From Thermoplasmata archaeon (GTDB lineage: Archaea > Thermoplasmatota > Thermoplasmata > Lutacidiplasmatales > UBA184): DNA of 64,000 bases. The notes under the pieces are model-generated. The model did not search any database and was not told where the DNA came from. It was given only the letters and a program-made list of their open reading frames with translations. Shown piece by piece: positions 17,301 to 25,800 of the stretch. The DNA is taken from positions 1-64,000 of the forward strand of contig JAKIWE010000003.1 of the NCBI GenBank assembly GCA_022750195.1. The letters run 5' to 3'. How positions within the stretch are numbered: the stretch's first letter is position 1; every line of letters begins with the position of its first letter. Position numbers and translations under genes: made by a program.

Positions 17301-18230
17301 GATCGGGGCTCCCCAGGTGCTCCCTCCGTCGGTGGAGACGAGGAGGTGCACCGCGGAGGAGGCGTACGAGTCGCTCAGGTTCATCCACGTCACGTAGAGC
17401 GTCTTGCCGAACGCCGTGATCCAGGGCCGTTGCGCCGGGAAGCCCGGGCACGGCTCCCCGAGGGAGGGGTTCGTCGTCACGTTCAGGACCTTCGGCGTCG
17501 TCCAGCTGCTCCCGTTGTCGTAGCTCTCCTGCACGACCAACCGGTCGTCGCTGACGTCGTAACAGGCGGTGCTCGGGATCTCGGTGCCGACGGTCACGTT
17601 GTACTGGATGTAGGCGAGGGCCAAGGTGCCGTTGGCGAGCGAGGTGAGCGACGGCTGCCAGGCGCTCGTGAAGTTGGCCTCCACCGCGCAGTTCGTGTTG
17701 CCGAGGAAGACGGGGGCCGACCAGGTCGAACCTAGGTCGCTGGAGACCGAGAAGCCGATCGCGCTCTCGATGAACGGCCCGGCGCTTCCGTTCCAGCACG
17801 GCGAGTCGTTCGTCAGGGCGGTGTAGGCCACGGCGAGGAAACCGCGGCTGGTCAGGTTGATCGACGGCTCGTTGGTGACGTTGACGCAGGTGCCGAAGAA
17901 GCACGTCTGGTTCGCCAGCGGAGGCTGGGGGATCGGGTGGTTGACGAAGAACGTCCCGCGACCGGAGGCGACCGGGCCGGACGAGGGGGCGGGGTGCAAG
18001 GACGTCGAGGCCACGGAGGGGCTCCGGTCGGCCGCTGGCGCGCGGGGCGACGCCTGAGCGACGGCAGTCCCGAAGCCGTGGGGGGTTGCGGGGCCGGAGG
18101 ACCCACCGAGAGGGGCGGCAACGTGCGAGGCCGACGAGGGGACGACGAAGAGGAGGGCCAGCAGCACGCTCGCGGCCGCAACCGTCCAAGGGGGTAGGCG
18201 GGTCGGGAGGCGGAGAGCCACCGGGTTCAT
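13773..18230 (-). CDS. B2: giant membrane-anchored surface protein, partner type B
   Basis: 1485 aa. Signal region 'WTVAAASVLLALLFVVPSSAS' near residues 14-35. Propeller with six Asp-box-like motifs (SSDLGSTW, SYDNGSSW, STDGGSTW, STNNGTTF, SSDHGATW, STDQGRSF). Then alternating G-L-P repeats (ESGLVTGTTW, ESGLPAGQSW, ASGLPPGTNW, ETGLPITLAY, ESGLPGTASW) and four InlB-like repeats, the B signature ('YWDNSAC', 'NYNITPLPGPNW'), one membrane helix and the same 27-residue acidic tail as B1. From its stop to about 14311 the DNA is almost the same as B1 (offset 8944), with an identical core of over 300 bp; beyond that the two drift apart. The start overlaps the A2 stop by 4 nt. Same topology and inferred role as the other B proteins. 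Confidence 0.92.
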   Translation of the reverse strand: MNPVALRLPTRLPPWTVAAASVLLALLFVVPSSASHVAAPLGGSSGPATPHGFGTAVAQASPRAPAADRSPSVASTSLHPAPSSGPVASGRGTFFVNHPIPQPPLANQTCFFGTCVNVTNEPSINLTSRGFLAVAYTALTNDSPCWNGSAGPFIESAIGFSVSSDLGSTWSAPVFLGNTNCAVEANFTSAWQPSLTSLANGTLALAYIQYNVTVGTEIPSTACYDVSDDRLVVQESYDNGSSWTTPKVLNVTTNPSLGEPCPGFPAQRPWITAFGKTLYVTWMNLSDSYASSAVHLLVSTDGGSTWGAPIDLTTFSSDTYSVAENPTVIVAPSGELFVTYASNHSYQNFCYQGNCQITDAVDVVVAASTNNGTTFSYAVASKQVAFVSWNNFDAPVIPFNDPSPQLAYGAAAHQLYLVFTAGRMGNFCDAYGYCSLHIQPDLYVTNSSDHGATWSPTRLVDPALMNPNDGTNSIVYNSAIAVDASGTVHLEFSVANGSWCAPMVGGLPACGAIQQLYTNSTDQGRSFAPPVLLEGNFTPYASYYTRAQWDGEYATMVAAGSHVWLAWVHVLCSTWNVSTFGCDYAQAAGSAQVTVSEKFAGTGFALTFQESGLVTGTTWSVSVLGNVRSALAPTNLVVSGVPAGENLSWAVSSSSSAYGIRYFANASVSSPASFSASQLVYENYSEQVLVNIASLPVIPTQGAFGNYCGQLYWDNSACSMINYNITPLPGPNWVTPGASFLLNVTPIPQFCAGPGYCYYTELNLSFESWTGSGAGSTNTSSNLTTIVARGPINETANFDLTGWCDVYTYPAYAFDHCYAQNSTIAFHESGLPAGQSWTVTVLGSGNSTTVSSSTPWIYVSGTSTSRIASYYVWSIPSGAGDYWVGEGNPPSPVELPADAIVLVNFVREPATSAEFPLVASASGLPPGTNWSLTLGNLGFGVVTGSTSFSLTGGSYALNSSPVYYANGTALFANSVNVTPLVENSTGQVVSTPATVVVDGPTLAEFLFTPASYVTVTAGSGGTVTNGSQWVQQGRSLHLNATPDPGFSFVGWNGFGPGAVNSTHPAITVIPSGAISEFASFTPIPNPTWTVTVQETGLPITLAYSVGFGAHAYSGNSSFRVSGLASGNYTVHVGFVYLNSSNLTRFVPTATQSSYGQTAGGALEIVANGYVNVTFAPQYLLTLSSTGNGTINPAAGTFWQSPSATLTVSATPDPHYRFVGWNGSGTGSVNSTARTVSLTLGGPVWETGQFLWAPNVAPKTYQLTVTESGLPGTASWVASVGTTGAHGSGTGLTIAGLNGSYTVVVPPVYVGTDTRYVANVSGVTASLSVSVAANATVTVSFTEQFLVTVTSGSGGSASASPTAAGWVNAGATVTLSATPANASEVFANWTGSGTGAYTGALASTTLTVNGPVKETAAFAPVYPVKSTGSATAGEPLAFGLLAVLLVVGLLVGFLVFRRRSTPRAPSAAEPQPVEGESPEDGSGGPG

Positions 18231-21200
18231 GCCGGACCTCCCTCGAGGCTCGAGTCTCCGTCCGTCGGCACTGGCTGGCCCTCCGGTCCTTCGCTCCAGA
18301 CGTTCTCCTCCGGCGCCGGCGGTGACGCCGGCGAGGGTGGGGAGGGAGCGGAAGGGCCCGGGGTCAACGTAGCGTCGGTGCTTTCGGCGCGACCGCCGCC
18401 GCGCATGCGGGCTGCGAGAAGTCCGACAACCAGACCGACCACGAGACCGACGACCGCGAGCGCGACCACCGTCCCCTCCGAGGAGAACGCGCTCGTGACG
18501 GTCTTGGCCGCCGGGGCGGGGGGGACGAAGGTGGCGACTTCGCTCACCGGGCTACTGAGGTGGATCGTGGTCATGTTGAGCGGGCCGGAGTAGGCGCTCG
18601 CGCCGCTCCCGGTCCATCCGACGAACAGTGAGGGCGCCCGAGCCGTCGCGATGAGGGCGACCGGCGAACCGGTCAGGTACCATCCGTTCGACGACGGCGC
18701 TACCGTCCCCGAGCCGACCGCGGTGATCGCGAACCAGTAGTACGGCTGGAAGTCGACCTGGGTGGTACCATTGCCGCCGACGCTGATGTGCTGGACGGCG
18801 AGCACTGGCCGCCACTGCGTGAGCCCGTCCGCGCTTCCGACCACGGCGACGGTGAGCGGGTAGCCCCCGGCCAGTAGGCCGGAGACGACGATCGTCGAGG
18901 TGGACGACGAATAGTTGACGCCGTTGAACTCGACCGCCCAAGAGGTGCCCGGGGGGAACGCCGGGGACGCCTGGAGCGACCAGGTGAACCGGGCGGGTGG
19001 CGGGAGGACGATCGGGGCGAACGCGGCGAGCTCGGTAACGGGTCCCGCGAGCTGGACCTGCGGCTGGGATTGGGGCCCGGTGTAGTTGCCCAGCCCAGTT
19101 CCGTTCCAACCGAGGAACAGGTAGCCGGCGTCCGGGGTCGCGGCCAGCGAGACGAGGGCGGCGGTCGGGATCCAGGTGCCGTTCGTCACCACTTTGGAGC
19201 CAAAGACGGCGGTGACGCTCCCTCCCGCCGTCGACTGCAGGGTGAGGAAGTACTGGGTCGAGTAGGTGAGCGTGGTCGTCGTCCCGCCGCAGACGGTCGG
19301 CGGTGAAGCGACCGGGGTGTATCGGGTGAGCGACGCCGAGCTACCGTTCGCGTAGTCGTACGGCACGGCGAGGCCGTAGACGCCCCGGGCCCCGGAGACC
19401 GCGCAGGAGTACACGGAGGAGACGTTGATCTGCCAGGTCGAACTCGAGTAGCCGACGCCTCCGACGAACGCGTTCCAGCTCGTCCCGTTCGGGATCCCGA
19501 CCTCCTGGACCGTCAGGTTGAACCGGGCGCCGGGCAGCGGGACGAAGCTCGCCGTCTCCACGATCGGGCCGTTCGCCGTTACCGGGGCGGTCGCGTTCGG
19601 GCCGGTGTAGGCGCCCGCGCCGCTCCCCGTCCATCCCCCAAAGGTGTACCCAGCGTTCGGCGTAGCGACGAAGTTCTTGGTCGCCCCGGGGGCGAGCCAG
19701 TAACTGACGTTCGAGGGGGCGACGTGCCCACCGACTCCCGCGTAGACCTGCAACTCGAAGGTCGGCGTGTAGGTGACCGGGTACGTCGAACCCGTCGTCA
19801 CATTGATCGTCGGGGCCACGCCCGAGGGTGCGTAGCCGACGCTGCTGTTCTCCGAGGTGACCGGGAAGGCGCTCTCGGCGAAGGTCCCGGGGCGCGTGGT
19901 AACGTTGATCCACGGCGTCGAGGAGCTATAGACCGTCCCGTTGAGCTCGAACTGCCAGACCGTACCGAGCGTGAATCCGACGGCGTGGAAGCTGACGACG
20001 CCCGCCGGGGCGGTCACGTTGACGAACGCGAACGAGAGCACGTCCGACGGGGCGTCGGGGACGACCAGAGGATTGCCGGCGTCCGAGCGGCCGATGTAGT
20101 CCCACCCGGCCCGGGAGGAGTTCGCCGAGATCCCGCTCAGCCAGTGCGGGCCGGTCGTCACGTTCGGGGCGGTGACGGACAGGAGCGCGGGGGAGGTGTA
20201 GTTGACGCCGTTGAACGAGAAGTTGTACACCGAGCTCGCGGGGAGGTTGCGTGCGGAGAAGGAGATGTTGTAGCTCCCGATCGGAAGCGCCCAGGCGGTC
20301 TCGTTGATCGGGGCCCGTAGCGTGACGTTGGCGTCGGCGCCTACCCCGGTGAAGCTCCCGCTCCCGGTCCCGCTCCAGTAGTTGATCGACGAGCTCGAGA
20401 AGTACTGGCCGTTGATCGGGCCGGAGCTCAGGTTGGAGAGCAGGAACTGGGTGCGGAGCGGCAAGTACCACGGGAAGGGGCATCCACCGAACTGCGTTTG
20501 CAGGGGCGGCCCGTAAAAGGTGTTCCAGTACGCGTAGAAGTTGAACCCGCCGACGGTCATGTTGACGAGCTGGAACTCGAAATTGCCGATGTCCGGAGGC
20601 TGGATCGCGAGGGTGAGCCCGACGAACGGCAGGAAGTCGAAGGTGAAGTTCGTCGACGTCGAGAAGACCGCCATCGTGTAGGGGTTGGTCACGCCGACGT
20701 ACTCCTCGTAGCCGGTCCACACCGCCGCGCCGCCGGACGCCAGGAGTTGCGGCGGGCCGGCCGGGACGTTGGTGATCGTCGTGTTGTTGGTAGTGATCGT
20801 GAACGACCAGGCGCCCACGGTGAACGACCACGAAGTACCGGGTGCGAGGCCGGTCTCGTGGACCCCGAGCGAGATCGTCGCACCGCCCCAGACCGACGCG
20901 ACCTCGACCGCGCCGGTGTAGAGGATCGTCGGGAAACCGTAGGAGTACGGTCCGATCACCGCGTACGCGACCGCGGGCTGACCGCTCGCGTTGAACCCGA
21001 TGCTGGACGTATAACCCAGCGACTCCGAACCGGAGTAGAGGTTCGGCTGGACGGAGAGATCGCCCGGCGGCGTCCACACGACCCCGTCGGCGCTCGTCGT
21101 CCACCATTGGCTGTGGGAGAACTGGAGGTAGCTCGTGGTGCCGCAGCCCGAGGAGTCGTTGTAGTAGCCGTAGGTCAGGTAGACCGTGCCGTCGTGCACG

Positions 21201-22654
21201 GCGAGGGCGGGGGTGTAGAACCCGCCGGCGTACTGGGTGCCTCCGACGACCTCCGGACCGGAGACGCGGGCCGTCGTCCAGCCGACGCCGGCGTTCGACG
21301 AGACCCCCGCCCAGACGACCGTCTGCGAGAACTCGTAGTAGTAGTCGGTCGCGGCCGAGAAGTACGAGCCGTCCCACGCCGTGTACAGTCGCCCGCTCGC
21401 GGGGTCGTAGGCGATCGAGGTGTCCGGGGCATACTCAAAGAGGTACGGTCGGTAGACGCCGGTGTTCTCGTTGCCTCCGAAGATCGACGATTCGCCGACC
21501 GCCGAGGCGACCGTGTAGGGGCCGTTCCAGGTCGTGCCGTTCGTCGAGGAGGTCGCGACCACGATGTCGTCCCCGGAGTTCGCGTAGAACCCTCCGCACA
21601 GGAACAGGCACGTGCGGTTCGTCGCGTAGGCGACCGCGACCAAGCCGGAAGCGGTGACCGTGATCGACGGGGAGTACGAGGTGTTGAACGAGGTCGCGTT
21701 CTCTCCCGGGAGCGTGTACGGCCCGTGCCAGGTGGTGCCCTGGTCGGTGGAGTAGACGAGGTTGATCGACACGGGGTACTGCGCTGAGGGGTAGCTCGCG
21801 ATGAGCGAGGTCGCCCCGGCGCTCAGGTTCTCGTAGACGATGTAGACGGAGTTTCCGAACGTGGCGATCGCCGGCCGGCTGACGTTCCCGAGCACGAGCG
21901 CCGTCGCGTTGGAGAACGTAGCGCCGTTGTTCGTAGAATTAACGAAGGCGAGCGCATCCTGGTACCTCGGGAGATAGTAAAGACCCGGCGCATCGAACGG
22001 GTAGAAGCTGAACGCCTTAGGGGTGGCGTTCGCCTCGACGAACGCCCCGTCGACCGCCCCGTTGGGGGCGACCGTGAACGAAGGCTCCATCTGCTGGGCG
22101 TACGGGCAGCTCTGGTTGACGTAGGTCGGGGCCCCGAAGGAGCCGCCGCCGTCCGCCGAGGAGGCGAAGAGGACGCGCATCTCGGTCCAGACCGAGACGT
22201 TGATCGACCCGCCCGTGGCGTTGGTGGAGGGGTAGGTACAGACGCTCGCGTTGAGCTTCGTGCTCTGGCTGTAGCCGATCCCGAGCTTCCCGTTCGACAG
22301 ATTGAGCAACGACGGGCTCTGCGACTCCTGGTAGCAGTACGACTCCGTGTAGTACGCAGCGCAGTACTTGTTCGTCGAACTGGGCTGGGAGAACGCCGAG
22401 GTGTTGGTGAAGAAGGTTCCGGTCGTCGTCGGCGAACTCGCGGGACGCGCGGTGGCGGGGTGGGTCGTGGCCGGGACGGTGGAGGCGCTGACGTGCGCCG
22501 GAGCCCCCAACAAGGCCGCCGCCGAGGCCGGGCCGACGCCCCGGGCCAGGAGCCCGGGGGCAGGGATCAGGACGGCGACCGCCACCACGGCGGCCACGGC
22601 GACCCACGTCGATCGGACCCTAGCTGCGGGAGAAGCTCCCACCGGCGAGAACAT
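18227..22654 (-). CDS. A2: giant membrane-anchored surface protein, partner type A
   Basis: 1475 aa from ATG 22654, chosen because it is 25 bp below the shared promoter box and matches the N-terminal layout of A1; in-frame codons further upstream overlap the promoter. Signal segment near residues 18-40. Six Asp-box-like motifs (SADGGGSF, STNNGATF, STDQGTTW, STNGTTW, SSNAGVGW, SADGVVW). Five G-L-P-type repeats (ETGLAPGTSW, ARNLPASSVY, AVGFTLGTVW, EVGIPNGTSW, SPAFPPGTSW) and four InlB-like repeats. A signature 'GGCPFPWYLP' is present. A membrane helix is followed by a long Pro/Ser-rich, acidic cytoplasmic tail. Unlike A1 and A3 it shows no recent exchange with its paralogs: its codon choices differ throughout the membrane-proximal third. 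The stop overlaps the B2 start. Confidence 0.92.
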   Translation of the reverse strand: MFSPVGASPAARVRSTWVAVAAVVAVAVLIPAPGLLARGVGPASAAALLGAPAHVSASTVPATTHPATARPASSPTTTGTFFTNTSAFSQPSSTNKYCAAYYTESYCYQESQSPSLLNLSNGKLGIGYSQSTKLNASVCTYPSTNATGGSINVSVWTEMRVLFASSADGGGSFGAPTYVNQSCPYAQQMEPSFTVAPNGAVDGAFVEANATPKAFSFYPFDAPGLYYLPRYQDALAFVNSTNNGATFSNATALVLGNVSRPAIATFGNSVYIVYENLSAGATSLIASYPSAQYPVSINLVYSTDQGTTWHGPYTLPGENATSFNTSYSPSITVTASGLVAVAYATNRTCLFLCGGFYANSGDDIVVATSSTNGTTWNGPYTVASAVGESSIFGGNENTGVYRPYLFEYAPDTSIAYDPASGRLYTAWDGSYFSAATDYYYEFSQTVVWAGVSSNAGVGWTTARVSGPEVVGGTQYAGGFYTPALAVHDGTVYLTYGYYNDSSGCGTTSYLQFSHSQWWTTSADGVVWTPPGDLSVQPNLYSGSESLGYTSSIGFNASGQPAVAYAVIGPYSYGFPTILYTGAVEVASVWGGATISLGVHETGLAPGTSWSFTVGAWSFTITTNNTTITNVPAGPPQLLASGGAAVWTGYEEYVGVTNPYTMAVFSTSTNFTFDFLPFVGLTLAIQPPDIGNFEFQLVNMTVGGFNFYAYWNTFYGPPLQTQFGGCPFPWYLPLRTQFLLSNLSSGPINGQYFSSSSINYWSGTGSGSFTGVGADANVTLRAPINETAWALPIGSYNISFSARNLPASSVYNFSFNGVNYTSPALLSVTAPNVTTGPHWLSGISANSSRAGWDYIGRSDAGNPLVVPDAPSDVLSFAFVNVTAPAGVVSFHAVGFTLGTVWQFELNGTVYSSSTPWINVTTRPGTFAESAFPVTSENSSVGYAPSGVAPTINVTTGSTYPVTYTPTFELQVYAGVGGHVAPSNVSYWLAPGATKNFVATPNAGYTFGGWTGSGAGAYTGPNATAPVTANGPIVETASFVPLPGARFNLTVQEVGIPNGTSWNAFVGGVGYSSSTWQINVSSVYSCAVSGARGVYGLAVPYDYANGSSASLTRYTPVASPPTVCGGTTTTLTYSTQYFLTLQSTAGGSVTAVFGSKVVTNGTWIPTAALVSLAATPDAGYLFLGWNGTGLGNYTGPQSQPQVQLAGPVTELAAFAPIVLPPPARFTWSLQASPAFPPGTSWAVEFNGVNYSSSTSTIVVSGLLAGGYPLTVAVVGSADGLTQWRPVLAVQHISVGGNGTTQVDFQPYYWFAITAVGSGTVAPSSNGWYLTGSPVALIATARAPSLFVGWTGSGASAYSGPLNMTTIHLSSPVSEVATFVPPAPAAKTVTSAFSSEGTVVALAVVGLVVGLVVGLLAARMRGGGRAESTDATLTPGPSAPSPPSPASPPAPEENVWSEGPEGQPVPTDGDSSLEGGPA

Positions 22655-22678
22655 ACTCCAAAGGACCCGGGTTCCGCC

Positions 22679-22691
22679 CAAATACCTTTAC
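22679..22691 (-). promoter_or_regulatory. Promoter of the A2-B2 operon (shared box)
   Basis: GTAAAGGTATTTG on the minus strand, 25 bp from the A2 ATG, matching the box of the other three units. Confidence 0.75.
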
Positions 22692-22828
22692 TTGGTTCAC
22701 CTCAGCAGGTCCGGGGGCGGCCAAGGGCTGCCGCGAGGCCCCGACCGGCCCCGGCACGGGCGCCGCGGACGGTCCGTCGGAGTCGCCGGCGTCGCGCTGG
22801 ATCCCGGAACTTTGGGCCGCCTCGTTCC

Positions 22829-25800
22829 CTAGGTGGAGCCCGAATCGTCCGTCGACTCGCCTCCTGCGTCGCTCGTCGGCGACTCCTCCGAGTGCATCGC
22901 GGGCGGGGAGGAGGAGCGCCGCCGGAACACCAGGAAGCCAACCAACAGCCCCACGACCAGCAGTACCGCCAACAGTCCGAACGCCAGCGGCTCCCCCGCC
23001 GTCGCGCTCCCCGTGCTCTTCACGGGGTACACGGGTGCGAACGCTGCCGTCTCCTTGACCGGCCCGTTGACCGTCAGCGTCGTGCTCGCGAGCGCTCCGG
23101 TGTAGGCCCCGGTCCCGCTCCCGGTCCAGTTCGCGAACACCTCGCTCGCGTTCGCCGGCGTAGCGCTCAATGTCACCGTCGCCCCGGCGTTCACCCAGCC
23201 GGCGGCCGTCGGGCTCGCGCTCGCGCTCCCTCCGGACCCGCTCGTCACCGTCACTAGGAACTGCTCGGTGAAGCTCACCGTCACCGTGGCGTTCGCCGCC
23301 ACCGACACCGACAGGCTCGCCGTCACTCCGCTCACGTTCGCCACGTACCGCGTGTCCGTCCCGACGTAGACGGGCGGCACGACCACCGTGTACGAACCGT
23401 TCAGTCCCGCGATCGTTAGCCCCGTGCCGCTCCCGTGCGCGCCCGTCGTCCCGATCGTCGCCGCCCACGCCGCCGTGCTGGGCAGTCCGCTCTCCGTCAC
23501 CGTCAGGTTGTAGGTCTTTGGCGCGACGTTCGGCGCCCACAGGAACTGGCCGGTCTCCCACACCGGGCTCCCCAGCGTCAGCGAGATCGTCTTCGCCACC
23601 GAGTTGACCGACCCGACCCCCGAGCCGTTCCAGCCCACGAACTTGTAGTGGCTCGCCGGCGTCGCGCTCACCATCACGGTCGCCGTCGGCGACTCCCAGC
23701 TCGTTCCGGCCCCGGGAGAGATCGTCCCGTTCCCCGTCGAGCTGAGCGTCAGCAGATACTCCGGCGCGAACGTCACGTTCACGTATCCGTTCGCCACGAC
23801 CTCGAGCGCTCCTCCCGCCGTCTGCGCGAACGAGCTCTGCGTCACCGTCGGCACGTACCGCGTCTCGTTCGAGCTGTTCAGATACACGTAGCCCACGTTC
23901 ACGCTGTAGTTCCCCGAGGAGAGCCCGCTCACCCGGAACGTCCCGTTGCCGGTGTACGCCCGACTGCCGAGGCCGATCGTGAAGGCGAGCGTGCTGGGCA
24001 GCCCGACCCCTTTCACCGTCACCGTCCAGGTCGACGGCGGCAGGTGCACGAACGCTGCGAACTCCGTCACCGGCCCGCTCGGCGTCACAGAGATCGCCGG
24101 GTTCGACGAGTTCACCGCCCCGAGACCGTCGCCCGTCCAGCTGACGAACGAGTAGCCGGGGTCCGGCGTCGCGTTCAGGTGCACCGTCCGCGAGGCCTGG
24201 ACCCACTGACTGCTCGCGTTGACGCTCCCTCCGCTGCCGGCGGTCAGGGTGAGGTAGTACGCCGGCGTGTAGACGAACTGCGCGAGCGTCGGACCGTCGA
24301 TCGGCACGTTCGCCGGCGTGGTGTAGTTCGTCTCCGTGCCGTTCACCACGAGGGGGACGGTCGAGAGGTGGCCCGCGTAGTACGCCGTTCCGTTGGCGAG
24401 GTAGACCGGCGAGGCGTTGAGCGCGTAGCTGCCGCCCCGCAGCGCGAAGGAGGTGGCGTTGCCGATCACGCCAAAGCCGTTCCCGCCGATCGACATCGCC
24501 CAGTTCTGGCCGTTCGGAAGTCCCGTCTGGTTGACGAACAGGGGGAAGACGGAGGCGCTCGGCAGCTCCCGCTGGAATTGCACGTTCACGATCGCGTCCG
24601 TCGGCAGCTCCACCGGTGAGGCTGGCGTGCCGGTCCCGACCCAAAACTCTCCGGCGCCCGCTGGGATCGTCCAGACGTAGTAGTAGGCGATCTTGCTCGT
24701 CGCGGTGCCCGAGACGTAGATCCAGGACGTGTTCGAGCTGATCGTCGTCACCGCCCCGGAGCCCTGCACGCTCACCGTCCAGTTCTGTCCGGCCGGGAGC
24801 CCGGTCTCGTGGAAGGCGATCGACGAGTTCTGCTTCCAGCAGCTATCGTAGGAGAAGTACGGCGGGTCCTTCTCGACGTAACACCAGCCGACCAGGTCGA
24901 AGTTCGCGGTCATGTTGATCGGGCCGTGGGCGACGATCGTCGTCAGGTTCGTCGAGGTGTTGACGGACCCGGCGCCGTTGCCGGTCCACGACTCGAAGGA
25001 GAGGTTGAGCTCGGTGAAATAGCAGAAGCCGACGGGGCACCACTGCGACTGGTTCGTGACGTTGAGCACGAAGGAGGTGCCGACCGACACCCAGTTCGGT
25101 CCCGGGTCCGGCGTGATGTTGTAGTTGAGCTCCGGACACTTCGGATTGTCCCAGACCAGTTGGCCGCAGTAGACGCTGGCGAACTGGTCGGCCCCCGGGA
25201 TGTACGGCGAGGAGGTGATGTTGACGAGGACCTGCTCGCTGAAGGTCTCGATGACCGTCGTGTTCGCCGTGATCACGGTCGGGGAGCTGAGGCTGGCGAC
25301 CCCGAAGTACCGGATCCCGTAGCCGGCGCCCGGACTGTTGAGGATCCAGCTCACGTTGTAGCCGTTCGGGACCCCCGTCACCTGCAGCGGGGTCGGCGCG
25401 GAGGCGGAGCGGACGTTGCCGATGACGCTCACCGACCACGGCGTCCCGCCGACGAGCCCGGTCTCCGTGAAATTGAGGTCCCAGCCCGTGCCTTCGAAGA
25501 GCCCGGAGACTTGGACCTCGGTGATGCCGTTCCCCGGGTACCCCGGCCAGTAGCAGTACGCCACGGCGGCCCCCAGGCAGAGGTTGATCGTCCAGCCGAC
25601 GTAGACCCCGGTCCCCATCGTGAGCATCGTGTCGTACTCCCCGTCCGGGTAGTACGGCGTCACGGTCATGTTGCTCGAGATCTCGACGGCCGAGGAGAAG
25701 GTCGTGCCGTTGTTGGTCGACCAGGCGAACTGCTGCGACTGCTCCCCGCACCCCGTGCCGTAAACGTACGGGCCGCAGAGCGAGTCGTTCACGTACGACA